A stretch of DNA of 64,000 bases, from assembly GCA_010093605.1 (NCBI GenBank), contig MU004183.1:1178001-1242000 (forward strand), in the 5' to 3' direction. The position numbers were made by a program, and so were the translations under genes. This DNA comes from Lophium mytilinum (Eukaryota; Ascomycota; Dothideomycetes; Mytilinidiales; Mytilinidiaceae). The notes under the pieces are model-generated. The model was not told where the DNA came from and did no database searches. It saw nothing but the letters and a program-made list of their open reading frames with translations. Positions 10,638-21,870 of the stretch are shown here, in pieces (the stretch's first letter is position 1; each line of letters begins with the position of its first letter).

Positions 10638-12006
10638 CCCGCATTTTCTGGATTATGGCAGAGGAAGCCAAAGCTGTCCACCTTTTGAGCGCGAATGTCA
10701 CATTGCTGGCCCTGGGCATTCGTATAGACCCAGTGCCAATTCTAGGCTCCTAGACATACTGCTCCGTTGGCCGCATCTTGGACTCTGTTATATATTTACC
10801 GTTTATGACCACCTTCACAAACGCATTCACTGTGCCACCATTCCTAATGGACGATTCAGCGACCTGCATGCCCCACACTGCCCACACTGGCGAGACCACG
10901 AGCGCGGGCATGGAATGGCCACACTTGCAGCTCGCCGGATTGGGGGTTTCTCATCGCCATCGCCAGCTCTTGCCCGTCGCCCTATGCATCCCGGCTCTAG
11001 CGTCGGGAAACAGATGGGGGCAGCCGTGTACAAAGGTAGATCGATAAGGGAGCCTTACAAATGCATGTGAGACGGCCATCGAATTGTCCTTGAGCTTCAC
11101 AGGCCAATGCCCGCGTCGACGTGCGTACCGACATCGCCGTTGACCCTCGTGCCTCCGACACCATCTCGCCCTCGCAGCAGCATCTCGTCGAGAACAGCTT
11201 TCGTCACACCGCAACCAGGACCGTGGTGTCCGCGGGGGGCTCGTTTCACGGGATGATAGCCGCAGAAGCGCGATGCTGCTCCGAGGGGTCCGCGCTGGCG
11301 GCGACGTTCCAGACTCGTGATCCAGCTTTGTTCCCAGCTAGTAGGCGTGACAGCAGCCGGCGGCCGTTGCATCGGGCTGGCGCGTGGTAATGGGTTCAGC
11401 GATGTCGCCAGGTACTTGAGGCCGATGATGCCACGAGGGCTGGGACAGGCGGTGTGACTCTGGACGACGACTTGGGACGAAGCTGAGGACGAAAGACTTT
11501 GGACGAAGGCCTCAGCTGGCACTTGGAACCTTAACCAGCCTCGCCGGCGCCCCTGCTCCCCGCTTGCTGCACCCTGCATGACCAGCCGTCACGAAAAACT
11601 TGCTGCTCGCCCATCGCGAGTGCCATCGGCCCACCATCCCCGTCGACTCGCTGGACAGCCTCCTGATCGAGCGTGCGCTGCTTCAATTGCGACTCTGGCT
11701 CCCCTCTGCGTGCTGCGCAGACCGTAATCCAGACGCCTCGCGTGCCCGGCCCCGCGACGGTTGCGCTGTTCTTTGATCATCGCCCCTGCTTCGCCGCGCG
11801 ACGTCATCGCAGCTGAGCGAGCACTCAACCTCACCTCGATCCACCGCCTCCTGGCCACCACCTCGCCCTCTTCGTCCTCCTCGTCCCCATCGCTACCTCG
11901 CCGCACCTCCCGTCTCATTGATGTCCCCTTCCGACATCACGCATTTCCAGCTACTGCTGGCTTTCCGGCACGCTGCCCACACTTTGCCGACACCCGCTTG
12001 AGGACA
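10638..12006. other. Upstream region of the tyrosine phosphatase gene
   Basis: About 1.4 kb with GC-rich, overlapping short frames on both strands and none recognisable. The phosphatase frame is open upstream of its ATG to 11761 without any ATG, so that part is leader. The last 400 bases are pyrimidine-rich (CCTCGCC, TCGTCCTCC), typical of fungal promoters and leaders. Confidence 0.5.
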
Positions 12007-14641
12007 ATGTCGGCTACGCCCACCTTCTCGCCCCGTCTGCGCGATGCAGCGCCCCAGCTGCGCTCTAGTAGACCTACCGCTGCCCGTACCAGTACACCCG
12101 CATCTGTAGGCCAGGCATTACCGCCGATGCGGCCTCACGATAGTCGAACACCCGCCGTTATCCCTCCAACGCCCCAGACACCGAGCCCCAATTACTTCGG
12201 CCTGACGGTGGACCCCGCCGCCGACTGCTTCTCCTCGAGTGCTGCGCAGCACGTTCGAGGCAACTGGAGCCCTCCCACGTCCAACGTACGGTCCACTGTC
12301 GCCGCATCGCCCCGTGTGATCCCTGTTGATCAGAACCCCGAATTCGAGCAGTTTCGGCGGCAGTCTGAGAACAGCACGCAATTCAATCTGGGGCGTCTCT
12401 CCGATTTTAGTGTGGGCCAGCCGCCGACCTCGATACCCTCGAACCGTACAGCCTTCTTCGCGGCAGATCCCGCCCCGTCCCCGAAAACCGCTCCCCCAAC
12501 ATCGCCGAAAGCGTCGTCAAATACTGAAAGTGGGAGGGCAGTAGGCCACCTTGCGAAACCCCGGTCGCCCAAGCGTCTGCTCTCCTCCGATTCATCACTC
12601 TTCCCTGATCGCCCCCGACGCAACTCCCCCGCTAGTTTTACCGATGAATCGTCACGATCCGGAGAGGAAGCCGCTTTCTTAGACGCAGGCCAGCAAAGGC
12701 CGTCCCTCCCCGCGTCGAAATCTCACCTTGCCTTTTCTCTCTCGCACCACCGGGCCGAGACCCTGCCAGCTCATCCCGAGTCTGATGGCAAGGTCCAAGG
12801 TCCAGTCTTCGTGACCCCACAGCATGTAGTGAACCTTCTGGATTCGGCAGAAGACGAGATACTACTCCTAGATCTGCGTGTTTCTACGCAGTATGCACGC
12901 TCTCGGATTGTAGGAGCCTTGAGTCTCTGTATCCCGACCACTCTCCTCAAACGAGCCTCTTTCAACGTTCAGAAACTTGCCGAGACTTTTAAAGATTACG
13001 ACCACAGAGAAAAGTTTGAAAGGTGGAGGAGCAGCAAGTACATAATAGTTTACGACTCCGACTCCTCACAATTGAAAGACGCCACAGCATGTGTCAATAC
13101 TTTGAAGAAATTCACCAACGAGGACTGGAAGGGCAGCTCTTATATCATTCGGGGTGGCTTCTCCGACTTCTTCAAAAAGTTCCCATCACTTGTAGCAAGC
13201 GATTCGTCCCGTGGTTCGACGTCTTCGTCATCGCCTCTCAGTATAGACTCTAATGGGCCCGCCGTCGCGCCTGTCGTGGGAGGTTGCCCTCTGCCCGCTA
13301 CCCAGAACGCCGCGAATCCTTTCTTTGGAAACATCAGGCAGAACATGGATCTCATCGGCGGAGTGGGCCAGATGCCGATAAAGCACCCTGCGGCAATGAC
13401 CGCGCAAGTGGAAGACGAGTTGCCAAGTTGGTTGCGGAAGGCAGTGGACACACACGACAATGGGAAACTCGTATCGGACAAGTTCCTACAAATCGAAAAG
13501 AAAGAGCAGAAAAGAATGCAAGAGGCATTATCCAGCAAAGTAGTCTACGGTACTCCGACCCCTGACGTTGTTAGTGCCGTACGGATTGCGGGTATAGAGA
13601 AGGGGTCAAAAAACCGTTACAACAGCATATGGCCATATGAGCACTCCAGAGTCAAATTACAGGGTGTCTCCGAAGGTGCTTGTGATTATGTCAACGCAAA
13701 TCACGTCCAGGCCACTTGGACGAACAAGCGTTACATCGCAACACAAGGTCCCCTACCTACTACCTTCAATGTCAGCTCTGCCCATCCAACAGAAGATATA
13801 TGTACTAACTAGTGTTTAGGACTTCTGGAATGTCGTATGGCAGCAAGATGTCCGCGTCATTGTTATGCTCACAGCCGAGCAAGAGGGAGGCCAAGTCAAG
13901 GCGCATAATTATTGGGGAAGTAATCAATATGGCCATCTGCAATTGAAGTTCCTTGGCGAGCACCGAGCATCGCTAGAGCTTTCCAAGATTCTTCGGCATA
14001 AAGACAGACCTTCGCTGGGTCAGCGGCGTTCCACAAATCCGCCGCAATTGGGAAGAGCACCGAAAGAGTCACCGTCCCCAAGCTCCGACTCGCCTTATGT
14101 CATCATCCGCAAGTTTACGTTATCGCACGCTGACCATCCGTTTGCGCGCATGCGAGAGATTACCCAGTTGCAATATTCGAGCTGGCCTGACTTCGGCGCA
14201 CCCGCTCACCCAGCGCATCTCCTTGGTCTCATTGAGCAATGCGACGCGGTCGTACGTCAGGTTAATGGCGGGCAGCCTTCAGGCCCGGACCCTCCCAACA
14301 GCCGGCCCGTCCTTGTGCATTGTAGTGCAGGCTGCGGCCGGACCGGCACCTTTTGCACTGTCGACAGCGTCCTCGACATGCTGAGGCGTCAAAGGCAAGA
14401 CCGCAACACGCGCCAAGGCACCCCGATGGATGTAGACTCAACACAGAAGAGCAGTGACTTCCTTGGTGGTTCGGGAATCAAAAGCAACGAGGAGGTCATG
14501 GACGAGAGGGACCTTGTCGAAAAGACGGTCGAAGATTTCAGGCTTCAGCGCCTTAGCATGGTCCAGAGCTTACGGCAGTTCGTGTTATGCTATGAAAGCG
14601 TTCTAGAGTGGCTTGTTGAACAACAGCCGAAATCCGCATAG
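12007..14641 (+). CDS. Rhodanese-PTP protein tyrosine phosphatase
   Basis: Exons 12007-13770 and 13820-14641, with a 49-base intron (donor GTCAGC, perfect TACTAAC branch point at 13803, acceptor TTTAG); 861 residues. The first ATG with a good context is 12007. A Ser/Pro-rich disordered N-terminus of about 260 residues is followed by a rhodanese-like domain (about 267-395) and a classical PTP domain (about 535-850) with WPD loop Asp712 and signature HCSAGCGRTG with catalytic Cys756. This architecture matches S. pombe Pyp1/Pyp2 and S. cerevisiae Ptp2/Ptp3, which dephosphorylate stress MAP kinases (Sty1/Hog1). The rhodanese loop reads VYDSDSS with no cysteine, so that domain is expected to be non-catalytic and to bind the MAP kinase, as in the family. 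The activity is inferred from motifs. Confidence 0.95.
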
Positions 14642-15566
14642 GTATGCATTATGGTTTTCTCAACGGCGACAGGATATTTTCATGAAGGTATGATGGGCAT
14701 GGCATGGACGGTTACGTTGGCCAACTCGTATTGAGTTTTCCTCACTCATTGGGACGGCGTTATGTGCTTCAGAACGCACCCAGCATCTTATATATGAAGG
14801 AAGCGCGGTCTTACACCAGTGCGAGGGTCGGTGTGAGACATGAAATGCATAGAATATAGACCCGGTGTCTTTCTCAGCTATTCGCCCAAGCTGTCTTTAT
14901 GTGTAAAACACAAGACTCGACTACGATGGAATGAGTACTGCGCGATGGATTGAAGGTCTGAAACTGAACTACTTCTACACGGTAGGCGTGAAATGAGTGG
15001 CACACTCTTCAACCGCGCTCTGTCTTCCGTACACCTGTCCGCCACTGCTTGAAGTCCTGCAACGAGTTTTCATGTTGCCTAAAGTGAAGAGCTTCTATCT
15101 TGTGTAGTTAGACAACTTGTAGCAACCCAGGCAGTGGCATACACGCCACGCGTACACATCCACCGCGAGTAGTTTGAAATAAGAGTGCCGCCTTCATTCT
15201 GCCCCGCGTGTTCTATTCTATCCATACTCAACTTCATGTGACCGCGCGTTAAGCGAAGACGCGCTCCGCCTCGCGAGGACCGCCGCCAACCCCTCCAGTA
15301 GGTATTCTACGTTCACAATTCACAGTCCACAATTCTACCGCCGAACAAGCAACTGGGTCTCCTACTCTACAAAAGAAGCTTTTCCCGACAAAACGGCTCT
15401 TATCACAATCCACCTGCCGACATCCATCGTTCCTCTAGTTGTCCGAGATCAAAGTGCTGCTCGTAGAACGGAAGGAAGGGAGAGTTCCCCACCCGCGCTC
15501 TACCTCAGCTTGTCAAGGTCCTCTCGCTCCACTGGTATCCTCTTTTCTTCAACAGTCTTGTTGGCC
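14642..15566. other. Intergenic, phosphatase 3' end to NSE1 promoter
   Basis: About 0.9 kb between two plus-strand genes. It contains no convincing reading frame. The last 250 bases are pyrimidine-rich with CTCC/TTCC tracts, consistent with the NSE1 promoter and leader. Confidence 0.5.
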
Positions 15567-16673
15567 ATGGCCGACGTAGAGGACCCTTACAACCACAGCC
15601 ACCGCGCATTCCTACAAGCTTTCCTTGCGCATTCCATCCTCACTTTTGAGGAACTAAAACCTATCTTGGCCGCCATTCTATCGGTGCACGGCAAGTGAGA
15701 ATGTGGCTAAGATAGTTCGTCCTTCTGACAATTCTCTAGATGACCGCGAGGTTCTCCCCAACGACATCACCGAGCCTGATGTCTCGACCTACTTACACAC
15801 GCTGAACTCCAAGCTTGCCCCAGTCGACTACGAGATACGACCAGCGCGATCTCAAAAAGACCATTCCACCAGCTATGTGCTCGTGAATCTGACCTCAGAC
15901 GCTGTCACCCAGCTTGCAACAACACACTCGCCGGACGAAATCGCCTTCGTGAAGCGGGTCTTGGACGCCATGTTCGAGACACATAATACGCGCAATCATG
16001 AGGTTATGGCTATCACAAGAATGCAAGCGCGTCACTTGTCTAAAGCTCCTCGCACCTCCATTGCCAACGAAGACGGCGGAACGCAGACTCAGAGTGTAGC
16101 TGCGCAAGGCCTCACACTTCCGCAAGCAGAGAAAATGTTGGACGATATGGTCGAAGAAGGCTGGTTTGAAAATAGTGCGGCAGGCTACTATTCCCTTAGC
16201 GCGCGTGCGTTGGCGGAGCTCAGAGACTGGCTCAGGGAGACATACAACGAAATGCCTGGAGAGGGCGACGAGGATGAGACTGTGATTAGAATCAGGAACT
16301 GTGAGGCATGTACCGAGATTGTGACTATTGTAAGTGTTTTGCGAGTCTACCCAATACAGACTGTACTCTGTTCAACTTCGTATGGCCCGTTCTCCACGAT
16401 CGCTAACCTGCTGCTCACCAGGGTCAGCGCTGCTCAAACCATGCCTGCGCGTGCCGGCTTCACGACATCTGCACACAACGCCTGTTTAGATCACAGGCTG
16501 CGAACGCGCGGCGGTGTCCAAAGTGTAAGGAAGAATGGACGGGTAAGGACTTCGTGGGCGAGAAAGCTGCTAAACGAAATGGCGGCTCCCGTCAACACGG
16601 ATCCACGGCATCCTCGAGGCAAGTCACTCAGAATGGAGCGAGAAGGGACAGCAGCGAGGACGACGGGGAGTGA
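15567..16673 (+). CDS. NSE1: NSE1, Smc5-Smc6 complex RING-type subunit
   Basis: Exons 15567-15690, 15740-16329 and 16422-16673; 321 residues. Intron 1 needs a GC donor (G|GCAAGT at 15691, CTCTAG acceptor) to keep the conserved ...AILSVH-DDREVLPNDI... junction; the GT donor four bases on (15695) leads straight to a stop. Intron 2 is ordinary (GTAAGT, CACCAG). The N-terminal half is the winged-helix region (FLQAFLAHSILTFEELKPIL), and the C-terminus holds the NSE1 RING-like zinc finger, CEAC at about residue 229, then CSNHACACRLHDIC and CPKC. Nse1 works with Nse3 and Nse4 on Smc5/6 in recombination-dependent DNA repair and has ubiquitin ligase activity in the family. The tail is acidic and low complexity (SSEDDGE). 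Confidence 0.93.
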
Positions 16674-17326
16674 TAGAAGCTGCGGCATGTGCGCTAAGCT
16701 TCCTATTAGGTGTAGTTTTACCCTGTTGGTACTGAATATCAAGTCTGCACCACCTGTCACAGGATGCGTTTAGATCTGATTAGAGAAAGACCTTTTAGCG
16801 TGCTTGTAGTTTCCTACTTAGCAAAAGGATTACCATGTTCTATATAGATATGAGTTTAAAGCGTGTAGGTGGATAAATGGAAGTTACACCACTCCAATGT
16901 GCACAACAGGTGATTTACAAGACGTTAAGATAAAGGATGGAGTGCAATTCTATACAGGACATGACAGGAACGTGCGCAGATAGGGGTACAGTAAGCTAGC
17001 TAGCTAGAACAGAACATGAGCCGTAAGCTAATACTGTGACAATCTCTTGCTAAAGACTTTATAGCTAATCTATCTTTTATTAGAATCTAAGTCCCTTCTA
17101 CTACACCATTAACCGCATTAGAACATTTCTCCTATTAAGTCGCGTTGCTATTTAAGAATATAAAGGCTAGCTAATCTAGACCTGGCTGCGGATCATTAAG
17201 TATTGAACATTAGGATTCAGCCTATTAGCCCTAAGCAGCAGATCGAATCTCTAGAAGTATTCGATCCACATCGCCGTTGCGCACAGATCGGTATATAACA
17301 GCAGAATGTCGCCTAAGGGTGAAGAT
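16674..17326. other. Intergenic, NSE1 3' side
   Basis: About 650 bases with rising AT content, no convincing frame. A GCTAGCTAGCTAG tract lies near 16993. It may contain decayed repeat sequence but I could not assign it. Confidence 0.4.
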
Positions 17327-17670
17327 TCAGCCAAAGAAATACAAGAAATAAATAACGTTTCCGGTTACGGTCACTGTGGCGGCTGAGTATGGAACATCAA
17401 AAATCACACCCATGAAAATCGAGATCACCAAAAGAAACAGGAACCACGCAATCGCTCTAGATGTCATAGGCGGAAGGTAAAAATTTCAACGGCTTTGAGG
17501 CGCTGGGAAGATACCAGAATTTGTCTTTTCGCGCATAGGATATCCCGCATTTTGTCGTTGGTTGCGGCAGCCTACCGAGCCTGTTGAACTTTCTTAGTTT
17601 CGTGGTAAAACAAGCTTTGGATTTGTGAAAGCTGAAGGTCATATGCTCGACCGACATCTTCGAGGCATGT
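17327..17670 (-). pseudogene. Possible fragment of a membrane-protein gene
   Basis: Two neighbouring minus-strand pieces in different frames look protein-like. 17657-17457 reads MSVEHMTFSFHKSKACFTTK and onwards; 17467-17327 encodes a strongly hydrophobic stretch (MTSRAIAWFLFLLVISIFMG...) ending in TGA. A possible 58-base intron (GTATCTT...CATCTAG) would join them. They may be the 3' part of a second copy of the membrane-protein family seen at 17833-18725, or an independent remnant. No intact frame can be defined. Confidence 0.35.
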
Positions 17671-17832
17671 AAGGTCTGAAACTATGCCAATTGGAGAAGT
17701 AGGCCTGATAATTGATTTGTTACAATTATAAGTAATTGGATTTGGCGCCGCACTGTTTGTGTTTTGCTGATCTTGAGCTAGGCTGCGAGTTTTAGAGTAT
17801 GTTTCCTATTAACAATAAGAACAGGAACAGAA

Positions 17833-18725
17833 TTATAATTCATTGTCATAGAATATCTCTGCAGCTGCAAGTAACGGCAGTATAACGAGAAGCAGTAGAG
17901 TAATCTGGCCAAAACTCATTCCAGTCTATATGAAGAGTATTCGAAATGCTCCACCGGAAGTACGCCACCTGAGCAAGCCCGTAGGACACCATCAAGATAT
18001 TTTGAGGTAATAACGAAAGAAATAAGCCCTGGTAGAAGAGTGGGATTATGGATTCTACTGAGTTTTTCGAGCGCTATACATCGATATCGCGAAGATTCTT
18101 CGGTGCTGCTGGTCTCATCTCCAACATTGTGCCACTCCAGTCTTGTTATTTGAGCCTTCCTAAACCTGAATTTCGCTAGCATCCATATAAAACCGTGGAC
18201 ATCTATGAATTAGGGATATTCGCCAGCTGTCCAATACGACCGTTCAATTTTCTCGGCATAAATGAAAATAAGTAACACTATTAGTAGGATCCAGAAAAAA
18301 ACCATCAGTCCAGAAGAACTTTTGCAGAATTCAACTCCGGGTTTGCCGTAGAACAAGCACTGAACCAGCATCCACGGTTCCAAAGGTCACAGTAGCATGG
18401 TGATAATGAAGCAGAATACAAGTACACCGAGAATCATAGCCATACCAAAGACACGCCAATTGCGAATTTTGCCATGGGAGATGAAGTAGTCCTGCAGACA
18501 ATCAAGTATTGCAAGGTGGGTGGTTGCTGAAAACCACACCAGGCTCAATGTAATCCTCCACTCCTGCACTGAGAGTGTACAAGGATTGGCCACGGCTGCA
18601 AGCAAACAGCCAGGCCCGTAACAAGTTGCTGATCGCTGAGCACAAGGATAAAGCGTAGCGTGGCCTCCTGCTGTTTCTCCCGAGGCAACCTTTGTTTTGT
18701 TGTGCAGGATGTTTTTTAGATGCAA
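17833..18725 (-). pseudogene. Broken multi-pass membrane protein gene (fungal family)
   Basis: A long minus-strand coding trace. It starts at the edge of a solo LTR (18725) and reads ...CAQRSATCYGPGCLLAA..., a membrane helix, FSATTHLAILDCLQDYF, another helix (MAMILGVLVFCFIITML), then after an in-frame TGA continues PWMLVQCLFYGKPG... and a third helix, meets a TAA, continues in the same frame through WMLAKFRFRKAQITRLEW, and near 17920 shifts frame to SFGQITLLLLVILPLL..., ending in TAA at 17833. The WSFGQI-hydrophobic end and the H-L...Y helix pattern are typical of a large uncharacterised membrane-protein family of filamentous ascomycetes (recalled, not searched). The in-frame stops could derive from C-to-T change, as RIP leakage from the neighbouring island would give. 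The N-terminus is missing. Confidence 0.7.
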
Positions 18726-18729
18726 GTAG

Positions 18730-18986
18730 TGTAAGCTTTACAATAGCATAAGCGTTATATCCTTACGTATAATAGGCTTAAAAGCCTTTTAATGGGACGA
18801 AACTGTAAGCGTTTAAACATGATACAATAAACGTTAGATAATACTATAAGAATATTAGAGGTATATTCTATAATACATTAAATACTATATATATACTCTA
18901 TTACTATTAATATAGAATAGAACTTAAGTAATAAAATTCCTATCTATCTATCTAACTATTCTTATATTAACTCTATACCTTTAATA
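18730..18986 (-). repeat. Solo LTR with 5-base target duplication AGTAG
   Basis: 257 bases, antisense, of the same LTR family as the copies in island 1. It is flanked by AGTAG at 18725-18729 and again at 18987-18991, a perfect 5-base target-site duplication, which shows it is a single insertion reduced to one LTR (solo LTR) by recombination between the two original LTRs. It lies exactly at the junction between the membrane-protein remnant and AT-rich block 2. Decayed, moderately old. Confidence 0.88.
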
Positions 18987-20604
18987 AGTAGGGCTAGTTA
19001 TAGACTTTAAAGACTCCTTTAGAAAAAACTAAGTAGATAGATTAGACTATCTTAGAATCCTTAACTATTAAGATACTATTTAGGGAATAAGTTAGATAGG
19101 TATTTATATATAACTATAAATACAGTTATAATTACTAAAAGGAGAAAATAGACTAGAACCTATATATTTTATAGGGAGGATATTTAAAGGGTATACTAAG
19201 CGCGATAAAAGAAACTAAAAATAATATATAACTATAGCATAAGAAATGTAATTATTAACTAACATTCTAGAGGTAGAAAATTAGCAGGTTAAAAAATTAA
19301 TCTTAGCTTACTCTATTCTAATAATATCTATACTAACTTATACTAGACTCTATATAGAATAGTTAAGGCTTCTACTATATTCTATTATTATAGCTTAGGT
19401 TTATATTTCTATTTAATACCACCATTAAGACTTAGAAAGTTACTAATAATAAGAGATAATATTTTGTAATCTATAGTAGAAAGGATATAGTAATTAGAAA
19501 GAGATAAGGGTAAGTTTTACTAAGTTAACTAAGGCTACTATAGGCGTAGCAGCAATATACTAGGTAGCTATAGTAAGGCTAAAACCTTTATTATTTTAAA
19601 TTATAAGATAATATAGTAGTATAGGCTAGGAAGTTATAATAGTAAGGAAATATACTTACTACCCTTAGAAGAGAGAGAGTAGAGAAGGATAGTCTTAAAT
19701 ATATTATATAAAAAATAAGACTATAGGTACTATACTATATAGAGTAGACTTTATAAGAAGGAAAGATAATAAATAATAAAGTACTTACCTCTATAATTAA
19801 AAAGAGGCCTAATTACGCACTATATACCGCTTATATATCTATACTAATATACTTTACTTTAATAAACCTAAGTATATAGAGGGTATTAGGAAAAAAGAGC
19901 TAGATATTTTATAGTATAAGTAGAGTAATAGAACCTTTATAATTAAAAAGAGTACTTAATTATATAATAATGCTAACCGGTAACTAAGAATTTCTAACTA
20001 CTAATAATTATTAGGAATTTAAGGGGCTAAGCTACTAGTCTAAGTTCTTTTAAGCGGAACTAGATTTACTTATAAAATACTTTACTTATTCTTACTAATA
20101 GGTAATTTCTAGATGCCGGTGGATAGTGTTAGCTCTATTCTAGGCTAATATAAAAATAATTTATAGTAGACCTAGGTAAAAGTCTAGTTAAAATATATTT
20201 AGACTAGATATAGATATAATTATACTAACTCTACTATAGGTATCTAATATTAAGTATATATATTTATTAGGCTAAAACAGAAATAGAATTTAGATAGAAG
20301 AGTATTAATTATATTATTAATCTATAAATAACTCTAATACTAGATAGGCCTTCTAAAGTAGGTAAAAACTCTAGTATTAATAATACTTATTAGATACCTA
20401 GCCTAAAACTAAGTTCTTCTTAGCTTTTTAATATAAGCTTAGAATATCTATACTCTAGTTAATTTATAGCGTAGGCTTAAACTATAAGTAGCTTACTTCC
20501 TTCTCTAAATTACAAAGGAAACTATCTATATATATATACTAGAATAATATATCTATAAAAATAAATTTATATCTAGTACTAAAGATATAAAGTTAGTATA
20601 AGTA

Positions 20605-20631
20605 TAGATAAATAGATAGATAGATAGATAT

Positions 20632-20667
<36 letters not shown>

Positions 20668-20747
20668 GTAGGTAGATAGGTAGATAGGTAGATAGGTAGA
20701 TAGGTAGATAGGTAGATAGGTAGATAGGTAGATAGATAGATAGATAG
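20605..20747. repeat. Compound GATA / GTAGATAG microsatellite
   Basis: About 140 bases: a (GATA)n tract, then alternating GTAG and GATAG units giving an 8-base register (GTAGATAG), then (GATA)n again. The higher-order 8-base unit indicates expansion after one point change inside a GATA unit. Confidence 0.95.
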
Positions 20748-21196
20748 AAAGGTAGAAGAAGCCTTTATTAAAGTATCTTTTAATATTTTAGTATATATAG
20801 CTTCTTAGCGCCTTCTAAAGCTTATAATCTCTATAAATATTATTTAATAAAAGCTATTTAATCTAGTTAAACCTATTCTAGCTTTTATATTTCCTTTTAT
20901 TAGCTTTTAATAGCGTATTCTACCCTTATAGCTACCTATATGCATATTATAATATATAGCTAAAAGTTATAATTATACTCTAGGCTTATTAGACTCTATA
21001 TACCCCTACTTTACTATATAGCTAATATTAACCCTACCTATTATTTTATAGTATTTTTAACTATATATTTCCTTTCCTTTATATATATACCTATTCTATC
21101 TTTAATCTTTAAATTAGCTTTAAGTGGGCTTAGATTACTACTTTAGCGCTTAACTCTTATATATATCTATACTATATAAAAAGGCTATACAGCCTC

Positions 21197-21224
21197 TCTC
21201 TCTCTCTCTCTCTCTATTTTCTAT
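21197..21224. repeat. (CT)n microsatellite
   Basis: About 28 bases of uninterrupted CT dinucleotides within AT-rich block 2. Confidence 0.95.
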
Positions 21225-21374
21225 AAGAGTTTAGTCTATATATAGCTGGTTCTAAAGCTATTTATATAGCTATACTAAAGGCTATATATAAGGTAAGGCT
21301 TTAGAGTATAGTATAGAAAGGCTATTATAAAAAGGCTATTATATTATTACCTATATGCCTATAGGCCTATAAGC

Positions 21375-21639
21375 TATAAGGTTTACAATAGTATAAAAGC
21401 TATATCCTTACGCATAATAGGCTTAAAAGCCTTTAAACAGGACAAAACTATAAGCGTTTAAACGTAATATAATAAATATTAGATAATTTTACTAAAATAT
21501 TAGAGAAACATTTTATAATGCATTAAATGCTGTATATATACTCTGTTGCTGTTAATGTAGAATAGAACTCAAGCAATATAATTCCTATCTATCTATCTAT
21601 CTATCCATCTATTCTCCCATTAACTCTATACCTTTGACA
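21375..21639 (-). repeat. Solo LTR with 5-base target duplication TAAGC
   Basis: 265 bases, antisense, same LTR family. It is flanked by TAAGC at 21370-21374 and TAAGC at 21640-21644. The flanks differ from those of the LTR at 18730-18986, so the two are separate insertions and not the two ends of one element. It preserves the TATATATA box, the GCATTAAATGC palindrome and the (TATC)n tract. It marks the right edge of AT-rich block 2. Decayed. Confidence 0.9.
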
Positions 21640-21644
21640 TAAGC

Positions 21645-21870
21645 ATGCTAAAACCGTTATGCCCACACTTTAATTTAGCTCCTTTACAGTACTCCTAACG
21701 CTTCTCCATTGCCCCTGCCTCTACCAAGCATGAGAATAGAGCACCAAATGAAGTTCCGGGCCTTTCTGGCTAATCAGGAAATCAGACGGGAGGGGGGTGT
21801 GCGTGCAGAGATGACGGGTTGTGCGTGCAAAGGAAAGGGGGTTGTGTAGTTGACGCCCTTGTTTTACTAC
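21645..21870. mobile_element. Diverged relative of the TIR element (right end only)
   Basis: About 225 bases of normal GC content that resemble the right part of the element at 4211-5059: GCTAATCAGGAAATCAGACGGGAGGGGGGTGTGCGTGC corresponds to GCCAATCAGAAGATCAGACGTAAGGGGGGCGTGCCTG there, and GGGGGTTGTGTAGTTGACGC corresponds to GGGGGTGTGGTAGCTGATAA. The left end and the terminal AGGGGAGCG motif are not evident, so this is a truncated or more distant family member. Confidence 0.6.

Larger units (their letters stand above)
18987..21374. repeat. AT-rich, RIP-like repeat block 2
   Basis: About 2.4 kb of very AT/TpA-rich sequence with no frame above 60 codons, bounded on each side by a solo LTR. It contains a compound GATA/GTAGATAG microsatellite (about 20605-20747) and a (CT)n tract (21197-21224). 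No retroelement gene or terminal repeat of its own is recognisable. Probably a decayed transposon older than the LTR insertions. Confidence 0.75.

Noticed and set aside
18730-21639. One LTR retroelement with two LTRs and a 2.4 kb interior
   Set aside because: Each LTR has its own, different 5-base target duplication (AGTAG and TAAGC), so they are two solo LTRs.
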